This document shows positions 31,115-40,823 of a DNA stretch of 55,624 bases, piece after piece; position 1 is the stretch's first letter, and every line of letters starts with the position of its first letter. Where the stretch lies: IMG/VR virus record IMGVR_UViG_3300006162_000016, positions 1 through 55,624 of that record. One strand, written 5' to 3'. A program made the translations under genes and the position numbers. A model generated the notes under the pieces. That model saw only the letters and a list, made by a program, of their open reading frames with translations, did no database searches and was not told the origin of the DNA. The stretch comes from a virus.

Positions 31115-32392
31115 TTATTGAACCTTCTTTTTCAGTCCTAGTGCTTGAGCTAAAGCATTGATGTCAGGTCCACCATTCGTTGCCGCAGCAGGAGCAGGCG
31201 TAGCGGCAGGGGCCGCTGCCGGAGCAGCTGCAGGAGTGGCCGGAGGATTCACAAGATTGTTGGCTTCTTTGTTCAAGCCGGAATCAATCACCGCTTTATA
31301 GGAATCGAGCATCCGATGCCACCGATCAGGGTCAGCTTGAATAATATCTTCATAACCTTCCGCATCAGCAGCGATCATGGTTTCAATTGTGTTAGTGATT
31401 CCTTGGCGCATGTCGAGCAGGGTCTGCTGCAGTTGATCACGCACATAGGACTTATCACCAGCCGTGACAGAATTCCATTTCAGAGTGCCGAATGTTCCTG
31501 TGTACTGTCCGATCAGGTTATTGATCTTCTGAACGGCAGTGGAATAGTCAGCGTTCTTCATTTCCTCTTCAGTAGGTACGCCACCTTGGAAGATACCCAC
31601 AATGTCCTGCTGAATGTACATGAGGCCTTGACGGTCCAGATTCGTATGGCTGGCCAGATAATTGAGAGCACGATTGGCACGCATGAGTGACTGAGTAAGC
31701 GCAGTACCACGACCCACTTTCACATCATCATGGAGTGTCTTACCAAGCTGAGCCCATTTGGTTGCCATTTGTGAAGCAGAGATGGCAGGCTTCTCAGCCG
31801 GGGTTTCTCCTAGAGGAACAAAGCTTACAGGCTGGCCGGATTGAGGATCAATTGTGACTTGATATTCACCATCAGCAGGAACGTGACCGATGCTGGGATT
31901 TTTATCGTCAGCATAGAGTCCCATGTCTTTGGCATTCATTCCCGCCGGAATCAGAATGTCTTGATCCGTTGTGAACTTCTTTCCTGCCACAGTCGTTTTC
32001 ACAGAGAGTTCTTTCTTACGGATAACGGTATCCACAGCAGCCTGACTGACCATCTGCTGATCACCAAGAGAATCTTGGAAGGCTTGAATCTGATCATCAC
32101 TGATACCAGCAGCTTTTAACTGAGCCACTGCTTCATCAACTGATAGATATCCTTTGAGTTCGGGATTAACTCCGAGATCAGAAGCAGCTTGTTTCTGGCC
32201 AGTGGCAAGTTTGGTTTGCTTCGTCCGTTCAATCGCCTGCTGAACCAGTTGGGCCTGATTCTGTTGATTCAAGGCATTATTGGCGATGGTGTTAGCAAAG
32301 TCCACATAAGTCATTGCTGGATTGTTATTATCCAGACCACCTGCTTCATTGGCTTGCTGTTGAGTCGTATTGATGTTAAAGTTATCAGCCAT
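31115..32392 (-). CDS. Putative internal virion protein, 425 aa
   Basis: Gln/Asn-rich helical N-terminus, a central beta-like region with Pro and Gly (about 150-200), helical C-terminal half and an Ala/Pro linker near residue 395. GAGAGG ribosome site. Likely packaged or tail-tip associated with its neighbours; no sequence motif proves it. Confidence 0.45.
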   Translation of the reverse strand: MADNFNINTTQQQANEAGGLDNNNPAMTYVDFANTIANNALNQQNQAQLVQQAIERTKQTKLATGQKQAASDLGVNPELKGYLSVDEAVAQLKAAGISDDQIQAFQDSLGDQQMVSQAAVDTVIRKKELSVKTTVAGKKFTTDQDILIPAGMNAKDMGLYADDKNPSIGHVPADGEYQVTIDPQSGQPVSFVPLGETPAEKPAISASQMATKWAQLGKTLHDDVKVGRGTALTQSLMRANRALNYLASHTNLDRQGLMYIQQDIVGIFQGGVPTEEEMKNADYSTAVQKINNLIGQYTGTFGTLKWNSVTAGDKSYVRDQLQQTLLDMRQGITNTIETMIAADAEGYEDIIQADPDRWHRMLDSYKAVIDSGLNKEANNLVNPPATPAAAPAAAPAATPAPAAATNGGPDINALAQALGLKKKVQ

Positions 32393-32403
32393 ATTATCCT
32401 CTC

Positions 32404-33321
32404 TTAGTACAGGTTCAACCCACTACCTGATCCATATCCGGGCACATTGGATGCTGGATTTGGCAGTGGTACAGTCATATCAGTAGAACCTTGAGGGAAA
32501 GCAGCTCCACCCCCACTTGCGCCGGCACCACCGCTAAATAATGATTGTCCTGCATCTGCGCCGAGATTCACTAATCCATTCACAATCGCACCTTGCTGAG
32601 CGTTGCGCGTAACGCCATTCTGGTACGCATTGTTGACAGCCACTCCTTCTGCACCAAGAGTCTGTTGAGTCGCTGTGTTGTTATTGTTGATGAGATCAGC
32701 CAACTGAGTCTGTAGGTCCTGACGCCCACTCTGCAGAATCTGTGTAGCCTGCTGAGTCGTCATACCAAAGATTTGCTGAGCAGTCGTATCATCCATGCTG
32801 GCAATCTTATTAAGAGCCGCCTGCACATTCTGCTGCTGTTGCTGAAGCTGTTGACCTTGCACAGTAGCTGCTTGGCCAGAATACGCGGAAGCCGGAGCTA
32901 GAACTGCACTCGTGATAGCTCTTGCCGCTCCACCATTCGCTAAACCGCCTGAGCCGGCCAATTGAGACTTCAAAGCATTGACTGTTCCGGGGAGAGTAGA
33001 ATAGTCCTGTTGCTTTAAGGCCGCAAGTGTGGCTTGAACTGCGGGGCTGTTAGGATCATAATTGGCTTTGGTCTGGTCTAAAAGATTCTGACCAATTTGA
33101 TTTACATTGGTCTGTAAGGTATTGCCACCCTGATTCTGCTGAGCTTGATAGGCAGCAATCAGTTTCTGCATTTCTGCAGGCATACCATTGACCAATGCAT
33201 TATTGGTTGATTGATTATTATTGATAGTGTTTAGCAGGCTGGAAATATCAACCGTGGGCAAACGCCGTCCATTATTGATAAGTCCACCAACTACAGATGC
33301 AGCATCACCAAACATACTCAT
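32404..33321 (-). CDS. Gln/Ala/Asn-rich internal virion protein, 305 aa
   Basis: Long low-complexity helical regions (GQQLQQQQQNVQAALNKIAS) and a Gly/Ser-rich C-terminus ending in GYGSGSGLNLY. Such composition is typical of ejection proteins (P22 gp7/gp16/gp20-like in character, not shown homologous). AAGGGAG upstream. Confidence 0.5.
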   Translation of the reverse strand: MSMFGDAASVVGGLINNGRRLPTVDISSLLNTINNNQSTNNALVNGMPAEMQKLIAAYQAQQNQGGNTLQTNVNQIGQNLLDQTKANYDPNSPAVQATLAALKQQDYSTLPGTVNALKSQLAGSGGLANGGAARAITSAVLAPASAYSGQAATVQGQQLQQQQQNVQAALNKIASMDDTTAQQIFGMTTQQATQILQSGRQDLQTQLADLINNNNTATQQTLGAEGVAVNNAYQNGVTRNAQQGAIVNGLVNLGADAGQSLFSGGAGASGGGAAFPQGSTDMTVPLPNPASNVPGYGSGSGLNLY

Positions 33322-33333
33322 AGTATTTCTCCC

Positions 33334-33594
33334 TTAAATTGCCGTAAACGCAGGTGACTTGAACCACCCTCGTTTAGTCTTCACTATCAAATAAACGCTT
33401 GTACCTGTGTCTACGATTGAAACGGTCTGAATCGAACCATCATTGACGCCCGGATTAGCGGATAGCACAAGATGGTCATGCGCTGCTTGGAACACTTGAT
33501 CAAAAGAATTCTGAATCGAGGCTGAATAGTCAGTGAGTGCTTCCCGGTCTTGAGGCCCCGGAGGATTGACTTGGTTACGTTGTGATTTAGCCAT
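33334..33594 (-). CDS. Small virion-region protein, 86 aa
   Basis: Start chosen at 33594 (MAKSQ), which overlaps the end of the large nozzle-like gene by eight bases; longer readings run through that gene. A central helix and a C-terminal beta-hairpin with VYLIVKTKRG. Unknown role. Confidence 0.55.
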   Translation of the reverse strand: MAKSQRNQVNPPGPQDREALTDYSASIQNSFDQVFQAAHDHLVLSANPGVNDGSIQTVSIVDTGTSVYLIVKTKRGWFKSPAFTAI

Positions 33595-36500
33595 TGCTGA
33601 GATACCGCCCTCTACGTGTGTAGAATGAAGGCTGATAATTGATAATCGAGCAAGGAAACACATCAGAGGACATAAGACGATACATCAGTGTCCGGCCTGA
33701 GATCAGCGTATCCGCATTTGGCACAAAGAGTACTACAAATTCTGACATGTCTGTAGTAGTCGTAAAGCCAGTAGCGCCTGCTTCATTCAACATCTCAATC
33801 CATGTATTACCACGGTCATAGGAGTAGTACGCATGGATAGTGGTCCCGGTATTTAATCCAGTGACTTTAATTCCTCGCGGAACTTTTAAGAACATATCAC
33901 TGGTCGAGCTCCATGCTTTTGTTCTCACGTCCATCGTGATAGCTGTTCCATTATCTGTAGCCGCAATGAATCCATTGTAGATGTTGCCATTGCCACCATC
34001 AGTAAAGTAGAGAGAATTGAAGTAGAGTAGGAATGTTCCCACGCTTGTATCCTTCTGAATTCTCCATTTCCCAAACTGATCAAGTTGGATGATCGTGTTA
34101 TTCGTGGTGGCGCCAATCGTGGCCACAGAGAGATAATAGGTTTTGTTGTAGAAGATGCTGGAACAACGAATACCAGTGTTTCCAGTCCCTGTATACCAAT
34201 TCACAGTGACATCAGTAATGACAGGAGTCGCGTCAGCTGTAGAAGTCAGGACTGCTTTCCATTGCACATACTGCAGAGCTGAGAGTGTCGGGAAAGTTCC
34301 ATTTGTGACAGCCACAAAAGACGCTGATGGAATTCCACCAGACGTAGAAGCTGTACGGACATAGAAGGTAACAGTTCCCACACTGATATTAGTTTCACTC
34401 CATTGGAATACACCAAAACCGGCAGGTGTGGTTCCAGTGTCGATAATGCTGCTTGTGATGGTCCCAGTCACTGCCCATGTCAGAGTCACGCTCGACACAG
34501 AAGGACTTGTATCATCACCAGAAGTAGCTGTGAGTATTAAACGAACTTTAGCCCATCGAGTCGTAGCAGCTCCACTGATCGGACCAAATGAGGAGTAGGT
34601 GATATTGTCATTTGACGTAGCGATAACAAGACCAACAGAAGTTCCTGATGGAACGTTACCAGTATACGTTAGTGTCTGCCAACCCGTATTGTCTGTTGTA
34701 GCGTCAATCGGTTGAGACACCCAGATTCCAGTCGTATTGAAGTAAAGTGTCGGAGCACCAACAGTCGGCACAGTTCTGCTATCAGACGTAGCAAGATCGG
34801 ATTCCATCTTCCAATAACGGTAGCCGGAAAGAGATAAAGAATAATTACCATTCGGACTAGAGAACGATTGAGTCACAGCACTGGACATATCTGCGTTCGG
34901 TGATCCATAGACCGTGAGCGTCGAACTGGTTCCACCCGGATAAGAACCGGATTGTGTCACAGATGCACTGATCCCATCAACAGCTCCACAATCGTAGACA
35001 GGGGAAATCCAAGAGCCTGATTCAGGAATCCCTGACTGACTGAAACTATAGGCCATATCCAAGCTGAGAATATTTAAAGTTCCCGACCAGCCGCCAGTCG
35101 TACTATGTGACCACTGAGCTTGAATCGTGTTACCAAACACATAGCTAGTACTACCTATAAAGTTAAATCCGTTCATGCTCCCAGTGTAGCCGAGAATGAA
35201 ATAAACTGTTTGACCTGCAGCCACAGGGATACTACAAGTAGCTGTTTGGCGGCCACCGGGCGTATTATAAGCAGGACCATAGAGAGGACCAGTAAACAAG
35301 ACTCCACCGCTCAATGAACTTTGAATAGACATCTGATAATACAGATTTGTATACGCTGTATAACCAACGTCCATATTGAAAGAGGTAATCGTTCCAGCCA
35401 CAGGAAAGGTGACAGGTTGAGCCATATAGCCGGGTTGATACGGAACCCAAGTAATATTTGTGGAAGAAGCACTTGCACCACTGTTATCAACTCCGGTGAA
35501 GTTACCACCAACTGGCAGAGTAATATTTGATCCACTGACAACTGCACTACCACCTACCGTCCCTGAAGAAGCAGCCGGAGCATCAAGTGTAGGAACTTCA
35601 GCAAAGTTGGAATCAGTGGTCTTGATATTCGTGACAACAGAACCACCTGTCCAATCTGCAGTCTGATTGTACGTCTTCACAGGATCAATAGTCGTGACAG
35701 CACCCGGCTGAGAATTGATATCAATGCTTGGTGTATAGGTGTCACCCGCAAAGTCAGTGAAGCTGGTTTGGGTATTCTTATTGGTCGTGTAGTTCACCTG
35801 AGCAATCTGAAGATTGATCAAGTCCTGAATGAAGTCAGACCCATATTCCACAGTGTATCCATTGGAGTAGTAGAGTCCTTTGTCACTGAGCCACCAGAGG
35901 GTCGGAACTGATACAAGAGAACGTACTTGAATCGACCTATTATCAACGCAACCAATTTTGTTGTTCAGGTTGTGATAATAAAAGGTGTCAGGAGTCGTTC
36001 CCTCAATCGTTCCAACTGAATGGAGGCCAAAAACGTAGAGCTTGCCATTGTACACAGAGAGAGCGCTAACCACATCGTCACTCTGACAAGTAATGAAATT
36101 GGCAGGGTCAAAGATGTCAGGAGAACCACTATTGCTATAGCGAACAAGGTTCGTCTCTCCACTAGGAGCAATGAAGATGCTATCCAACCACAATGCACAC
36201 TTCCCAAAGGTCGGGGGAATGTTATTGAACTGAGGAATCGGAGTAGGAGTTGATCCCTGAGCAATATTGTCATTGAACGAGGTCGTGGTATTATCACTGA
36301 TCGTGGTCACAAGAAGAAAGTTGTTATCCCCATTATTGTCACGATAGATGTTGCGGGCAGTCACACCATAACCACCAATCGGAATATTGGTTAAAGGAAT
36401 GGTCTGGAATCCAGAGGTCGTTGTCTCCGTAGCGGAGATCGGTGAACCATTACTCTCTTCAGAGTCATAGTACATGAACGTGACCTGATAGCGATGTGTT

Positions 36501-37030
36501 CCCACAGGAACTGAACCGCCGGCAGTCGGAGTAGCTACAGTAGGGGTTGTGACTGGCGCCTGAGCACCCATATTCTTGGTCTTAGCTGTGGTGAAGGAAT
36601 AGCTCACTCCACCATAGTTGGTGGCAATATCATAGACCTGCGGAGGATTGATTCCATTGCAGCCATACGTCCTATTCTGGTAGGTCACCCATTCAAAGTT
36701 ACCGAGAGTCGAATAACCAGAAGTAATGACATCAAAGAGTCCAGTACCTGTCGAAGCAGAGAGAATCCCACCACCCACACGAAGGAAGTGACGAGCACCA
36801 CTCTCAAAGATGGCTTCATATGTGTCAGCCGCAGCCTGACCAAAAGAAGTACGATTCCATTGGACGCCACCCTGACGTTTATCAATCATCCCTGTCTGGT
36901 CAGTCACAAAGTTCTTGGAGTTGGCCGTGAACATATTATCCAGAACTTTGGAAGAATCAGGTTGGTACTTGCTGATATAGGAACCCCATTCCCCATCGGC
37001 TCCGGGCAAGGTGACCGTACTTTTATTCAT
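33587..37030 (-). CDS. Large tail nozzle-like protein, 1147 aa
   Basis: Residues about 20-430 look like the beta-propeller found in phage tail nozzle or DNA-stabilisation proteins: repeated GNFEWVTYQNRTYGCNGINP, LYVFGLHSVGTIEG and TLWWLSDKGLYYSNG-type blades. Residues about 450-950 are several beta-sandwich repeats rich in Thr, Ser and Gly. The C-terminus returns to blade-like sequence (IIQLDQFGKWRI). The longest gene in the genome. Its place after the neck and fibre genes fits a short-tail component. Confidence 0.5.
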   Translation of the reverse strand: MNKSTVTLPGADGEWGSYISKYQPDSSKVLDNMFTANSKNFVTDQTGMIDKRQGGVQWNRTSFGQAAADTYEAIFESGARHFLRVGGGILSASTGTGLFDVITSGYSTLGNFEWVTYQNRTYGCNGINPPQVYDIATNYGGVSYSFTTAKTKNMGAQAPVTTPTVATPTAGGSVPVGTHRYQVTFMYYDSEESNGSPISATETTTSGFQTIPLTNIPIGGYGVTARNIYRDNNGDNNFLLVTTISDNTTTSFNDNIAQGSTPTPIPQFNNIPPTFGKCALWLDSIFIAPSGETNLVRYSNSGSPDIFDPANFITCQSDDVVSALSVYNGKLYVFGLHSVGTIEGTTPDTFYYHNLNNKIGCVDNRSIQVRSLVSVPTLWWLSDKGLYYSNGYTVEYGSDFIQDLINLQIAQVNYTTNKNTQTSFTDFAGDTYTPSIDINSQPGAVTTIDPVKTYNQTADWTGGSVVTNIKTTDSNFAEVPTLDAPAASSGTVGGSAVVSGSNITLPVGGNFTGVDNSGASASSTNITWVPYQPGYMAQPVTFPVAGTITSFNMDVGYTAYTNLYYQMSIQSSLSGGVLFTGPLYGPAYNTPGGRQTATCSIPVAAGQTVYFILGYTGSMNGFNFIGSTSYVFGNTIQAQWSHSTTGGWSGTLNILSLDMAYSFSQSGIPESGSWISPVYDCGAVDGISASVTQSGSYPGGTSSTLTVYGSPNADMSSAVTQSFSSPNGNYSLSLSGYRYWKMESDLATSDSRTVPTVGAPTLYFNTTGIWVSQPIDATTDNTGWQTLTYTGNVPSGTSVGLVIATSNDNITYSSFGPISGAATTRWAKVRLILTATSGDDTSPSVSSVTLTWAVTGTITSSIIDTGTTPAGFGVFQWSETNISVGTVTFYVRTASTSGGIPSASFVAVTNGTFPTLSALQYVQWKAVLTSTADATPVITDVTVNWYTGTGNTGIRCSSIFYNKTYYLSVATIGATTNNTIIQLDQFGKWRIQKDTSVGTFLLYFNSLYFTDGGNGNIYNGFIAATDNGTAITMDVRTKAWSSTSDMFLKVPRGIKVTGLNTGTTIHAYYSYDRGNTWIEMLNEAGATGFTTTTDMSEFVVLFVPNADTLISGRTLMYRLMSSDVFPCSIINYQPSFYTRRGRYLSNG

Positions 37031-38058
37031 TAGTTCATATCCTCAAGTTGATTGTAGCTCTTCCATCCATTGATGCTAGGAGTCGTGGGTTTAACAGAAA
37101 CCCACATTGTTCCACTTAATCCTGAATAAAGCTTTTGTCCAAACAATACACGGCCATAGAGCGTAATATAAGGCGTAGGAGTTGCAATAGCCACAGTCCA
37201 TTGCTGAGGCTTCTCAAGCCGGATACTGATCCAGTCTTGCACAAGTAAGATATCAGTCAGCGCCTTCACCATGCTGATCTGCACGATATTGTCAAGGACG
37301 CTTAGGAAGTCTGATAAAATCTTTGAGACATTGAAAGCTTTGACATCTGTCAGAGTCGTAGAATCAGCCAAAGCTTTTGTAAGTGTTAAGGACATCGTAT
37401 CACTGAGTGCCATGACTTCTGCTTCACTCAGGCGTGCTGTCTTGGCTAACGAATCGGCCAGCGTAACTGTCTCCGCGAAACTTCGGCCAAAAGCAATTTG
37501 AAATACTTCAGCCAATGTCAGAGTTTCTGACAAACGCTTCGTTGTATTAATGAAACGAAGTTCAGAAAACGAGAGTGAATCTGCTAAAGCTTTTGTAAAG
37601 TGAATCACTGCAGAATCCGCAGGAGTGAACGCATCCGACAAAGGTTTCGTTACGGATAGGGCCTTTGAATCCGTTGAAGTCACAGAATCTGAAAGAGCCT
37701 TTGAAATTGTGATAGTCTGAGAATCTAAAGATGTCAAGGAGTCCAAAAACGTTTTCGTCACACGAAGAGCTTCGGCATCAGTCGATGACAAGGAATCTGT
37801 CAATGGCTTGGTAACGGTCAAAGCCTTTACATCAGCCAATGTCATAGTATCTGTCTTCACAAGCTGCATCGTTGTTATATACGCATCCAGCAAAGTCAAT
37901 GACTCGGCTAAAGGCTTACGAAGTGAATCACCGATAACGTCAGTCGAAGCAATACTTTCACTGAAGCTTAGATTAAAAGTTTGCCCGTCTTGGTTCGCAC
38001 TATAGGTTGCGCGTCCAAACAGGCGATTGCCATAAAGGACGGGCGTTAGAGCAGACAT
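37030..38058 (-). CDS. 18-residue-repeat tail-associated protein, 342 aa
   Basis: After a short N-terminal beta region the protein is built from about eleven tandem repeats of exactly 18 residues, e.g. TKPLTDSLSSTDAEALRV, then TKTFLDSLTSLDSQTITI, then SKALSDSVTSTDSKALSV. The last 60 residues form a separate beta-like region with Trp. The repeats suggest a fibrous stalk or solenoid. TAATG overlaps at both ends. Confidence 0.6.
   Translation of the reverse strand: MSALTPVLYGNRLFGRATYSANQDGQTFNLSFSESIASTDVIGDSLRKPLAESLTLLDAYITTMQLVKTDTMTLADVKALTVTKPLTDSLSSTDAEALRVTKTFLDSLTSLDSQTITISKALSDSVTSTDSKALSVTKPLSDAFTPADSAVIHFTKALADSLSFSELRFINTTKRLSETLTLAEVFQIAFGRSFAETVTLADSLAKTARLSEAEVMALSDTMSLTLTKALADSTTLTDVKAFNVSKILSDFLSVLDNIVQISMVKALTDILLVQDWISIRLEKPQQWTVAIATPTPYITLYGRVLFGQKLYSGLSGTMWVSVKPTTPSINGWKSYNQLEDMN
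37180..37960 (-). repeat. Degenerate 54-bp coding repeats
   Basis: The 18-residue protein repeats correspond to tandem units of 54 bases with diverged sequence. They are in frame and have no constant spacer, so they are protein repeats and not a CRISPR array. Confidence 0.6.
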
Positions 38059-38210
38059 TAATGCAGATTAGGTTGATTGGCAGCAAGATAAGCTTGATAT
38101 GTAGTTTCATCCACAAAAGTGGTAGACTTTCCAAGCTCAGTGCGAAGCCGCGTAATTGTAGCAGAATCCATCCCTTCATAACTACATCCATCATCAGTAT
38201 AAAGTTTCAT
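38058..38210 (-). CDS. Small virion-region protein, 50 aa
   Basis: TAATG overlaps at both ends. Helical and hydrophilic, ending in QAYLAANQPNLH. Between two fibre-like genes; may be a connector or an accessory. No family recognised. Confidence 0.55.
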   Translation of the reverse strand: MKLYTDDGCSYEGMDSATITRLRTELGKSTTFVDETTYQAYLAANQPNLH

Positions 38211-38689
38211 TATCTTATTCTCCTTGCTGAGATTCTTCCAGTAAATTGCGGTGTTCCCGCTGATGTAACTGCCCTAATTTTTGCATACACTGTAGTAGTT
38301 GAGGCGAGAGAAAACCGACGATTAAAAATTCCACCGCCCACGCTATTACTCGCGGTAGACCACGCTAAGAATTGAACGTCACTTCCATTATTACTCGGAG
38401 AAGTATTTCCTGATGTGGTACTGACTCCCACTTCCACATTTCCTGAGAGAGTGGCGCCACTCAGCAATAAAACTGCTTGATGACTCACATCCCAGTCACC
38501 AGCGGTCAAAGAAATGCTAGTAGCATCTCCAAATGCACCTGCAGCGGGTGCGTTTGTGGCTGAATAAACTACTTCCACATATTCGCCAATCCCCCCAGTC
38601 GGAGCATTATCGTTGGTCGTGGTTCCTTGGACCTTTGAAGTGGGAATGTCACTTGCCAGAAGCGAAGCGTCAATTTGTGTACGAGACAT
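38210..38689 (-). CDS. Receptor-binding-like beta protein, 159 aa
   Basis: The whole protein resembles the C-terminal domain of its upstream neighbour (38689-40395): both have NDNA...G(E/Q)Y, SISL(T/P)AGDWDV, SLASTTT and end in GRISARR(I/V)R. The two look like copies of one beta-sandwich tip domain, this one free-standing. Probably fibre tip or head decoration. Confidence 0.6.
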   Translation of the reverse strand: MSRTQIDASLLASDIPTSKVQGTTTNDNAPTGGIGEYVEVVYSATNAPAAGAFGDATSISLTAGDWDVSHQAVLLLSGATLSGNVEVGVSTTSGNTSPSNNGSDVQFLAWSTASNSVGGGIFNRRFSLASTTTVYAKIRAVTSAGTPQFTGRISARRIR

Positions 38690-40395
38690 TAGCGAACCCT
38701 CCGGGCTGAAATGCGTCCATAAAGCTGAACAGTACCACCACTAAATGTAGCATTTCCTTTTAAATAAATAGTCGTTGTACTGGCCAAAGAAACACGCCAT
38801 GCAGCAATTGTCACAGGAACATCTTGGGTGCTAACTTCGAGCGAATGTAATTCATTATCTCCTACGATATGGTCCGTTGTCGTATTTCCGCTAAAAGCCG
38901 AAACTGCGCCACTAAACCGTCCCAGCCCTGTTCCGCTATTCGCAGAATAAATTGGCTGCCCAGTAACATCCCAGTCACCTGCAGGTAGAGAGATGGAAGT
39001 AATATTTACAAAAGTTAGGTTCGTTGCGCTAATAGCCGCACCCAAAGCAACCGTACTAGATATATACTGTCCAACCACCCCAGCAGCCGCATTGTCATTC
39101 GTATTGGTCCCAGTCACAATTCCATTGGGTCCGTTTGACCCTACAACGAACGCCGAAGTCGGCGAGACCTGAGTCGTGCTCGTCGGATAATAGGCGACTT
39201 GATTAGCGGTTCCAGTATTAACCGTTCCGCCCGACGATGTAGGAGTCTGAAATAAGAAACTCACTTTCTGACCAGTCACCAGAGCATTGTTAAACGTAAC
39301 TGTAGAAGTGTTCGTTTCTTGATAGTCAATTGTTGATCCAAGAGTTTGCACATCACCATCAACAGTCACAATCAATGTATGGTTACCAGTCGTATAAGTG
39401 TTGACCAAATTAAAAACGGTCGTTGAACCAGTATAGTTATTTAGCGCTGTTCCAACTACATAATCTTCACGATACGCTGTACTTCCGCCAGCGCCAGAAG
39501 ATGTACTGACATCCCACGTACCGTTTGCACTGCCAATATTTGTGCACGTAAATGTCGTTTGAGTGCTTGGCGCCATTGACTGTTGAAGACTGCCACCATT
39601 ATTATTAACAGTCACAATCCCGGTACTACGATTTAAAATCGTAATCTGATAGCCAACTGCTAGGGTTGTCGCATCAGGAAGTGTTACCGTTTGCGTAGTC
39701 GTTCCGGTGAATTGCTGAATGGGCGCAGTCGAAACAGTTAGCACCGTGGTTACAGCAGCAGTAGCCGTCGTTGTAAAGTTTTCAATAAGCGTATTGACTT
39801 TCACATTGGCATTACTATCACGAAGCATTGCTGTATTGGCTGTAGCAAGAACGGAGGAGGGATAATTCACCCAGTTCGTTCCGTTGAACTGAAGTAAATC
39901 ATTTGTGGTGGGGGAAGTGAGAACAACATTGGAGAGCTGACCAAGGTTGAAAGTTCCAATATCAACCGTTGCTCCCGACCCGATGACGGCGCCTGTACCG
40001 CCGGTCACAGAGATTTTTGAAGAGCCTGCAGTGAGGTTTCCTTTGGCAAACGACGCACCAAGAGCTGTTTCAATAGCAATGATCTCGTCTTTAAGCAGGT
40101 TGTGGTGAGCAGCGACAATGGTAGCGCCAACGGTCACACCTGTGTTATGAGCGAGAGCAGTTGTACCATCTGCTCCTCTTGTGCATCCAGTTAAATTAGC
40201 TCCACTGATTCCTGTGTAGCTGACAACTTCGTTATTCTCAATCGTCACCAATCCGGTCGTAGGGAACCCGGTTGTGGACGTAAGAGCAATCGTTGTGTCA
40301 GTTGAAAGGATATTGGAAGCAAGCGTAGTCTGTAGTCCATTAACCGCGATGTACAGGTTCGCGTTTGTGGAGACAGAACTTGGGAAATTTGCCAT
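38689..40395 (-). CDS. Tail fibre-like protein, 568 aa
   Basis: Thr/Ser/Gly/Asn-rich beta protein. The N-terminal part has TTIALTSTTGFPTTGLVTIE and YTGISGANLTGCTRGADGT, a small beta module common in phage fibre proteins. The middle is repetitive, and the last 130 residues form a tip domain duplicated in the next gene. Likely contacts the host surface. Confidence 0.6.
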   Translation of the reverse strand: MANFPSSVSTNANLYIAVNGLQTTLASNILSTDTTIALTSTTGFPTTGLVTIENNEVVSYTGISGANLTGCTRGADGTTALAHNTGVTVGATIVAAHHNLLKDEIIAIETALGASFAKGNLTAGSSKISVTGGTGAVIGSGATVDIGTFNLGQLSNVVLTSPTTNDLLQFNGTNWVNYPSSVLATANTAMLRDSNANVKVNTLIENFTTTATAAVTTVLTVSTAPIQQFTGTTTQTVTLPDATTLAVGYQITILNRSTGIVTVNNNGGSLQQSMAPSTQTTFTCTNIGSANGTWDVSTSSGAGGSTAYREDYVVGTALNNYTGSTTVFNLVNTYTTGNHTLIVTVDGDVQTLGSTIDYQETNTSTVTFNNALVTGQKVSFLFQTPTSSGGTVNTGTANQVAYYPTSTTQVSPTSAFVVGSNGPNGIVTGTNTNDNAAAGVVGQYISSTVALGAAISATNLTFVNITSISLPAGDWDVTGQPIYSANSGTGLGRFSGAVSAFSGNTTTDHIVGDNELHSLEVSTQDVPVTIAAWRVSLASTTTIYLKGNATFSGGTVQLYGRISARRVR

Positions 40396-40407
40396 ATTAG
40401 AATCCTC

Positions 40408-40818
40408 TTATGAGTTCGTTACTGCTTGGAGGTACTTTTGTGCTGCCATAAGTCGTTCGTGGGTATCTCCAAGTAAACCAATTCCACGATTACATTCAGT
40501 GCACAACAAACCACGAATTTGTTTGGTGTCATGGTCATGATCAACACATAAAGCTCGTTTTAATTCCGACTGATGCCTTTTACAAATTCCACACTTTCCG
40601 TATTGTTTTACAAACAGGAGATTGTAATCCTCTAAGGTCATGTTGAATTCACGCTTCAGCCGGTACTTCCGTGCGCGCATGTCCGGTCCATAATGGCCAT
40701 CTAATGCTCTGACTTTTCGGCAATCATTGGAGCAAAACTTTCTATCACTCCATTCGTCACGCGACACGGTTAGCGGTTTAGAAAAAACCGATTTACAAGC
40801 TTCGCACATTTTCGTCAT
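40408..40818 (-). CDS. Endonuclease VII-like HNH nuclease, 136 aa (copy 2)
   Basis: N-terminal C-x2-C...C-x3-C zinc region (CEAC, then KFCSNDC), and C-terminal GKCGIC, LCVDHDHDT, RGLLCTECNRGIGLL. Start set by AAGG before the ATG at 40818. Inserted between two virion genes; probably a mobile free-standing nuclease. Confidence 0.85.
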   Translation of the reverse strand: MTKMCEACKSVFSKPLTVSRDEWSDRKFCSNDCRKVRALDGHYGPDMRARKYRLKREFNMTLEDYNLLFVKQYGKCGICKRHQSELKRALCVDHDHDTKQIRGLLCTECNRGIGLLGDTHERLMAAQKYLQAVTNS

Positions 40819-40823
40819 AAACC

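Noticed and set aside
37180-37960. Tandem 54-base repeats considered as a CRISPR array
   Set aside because: Repeats are contiguous, diverged and in frame, encoding 18-residue protein repeats with no spacers.
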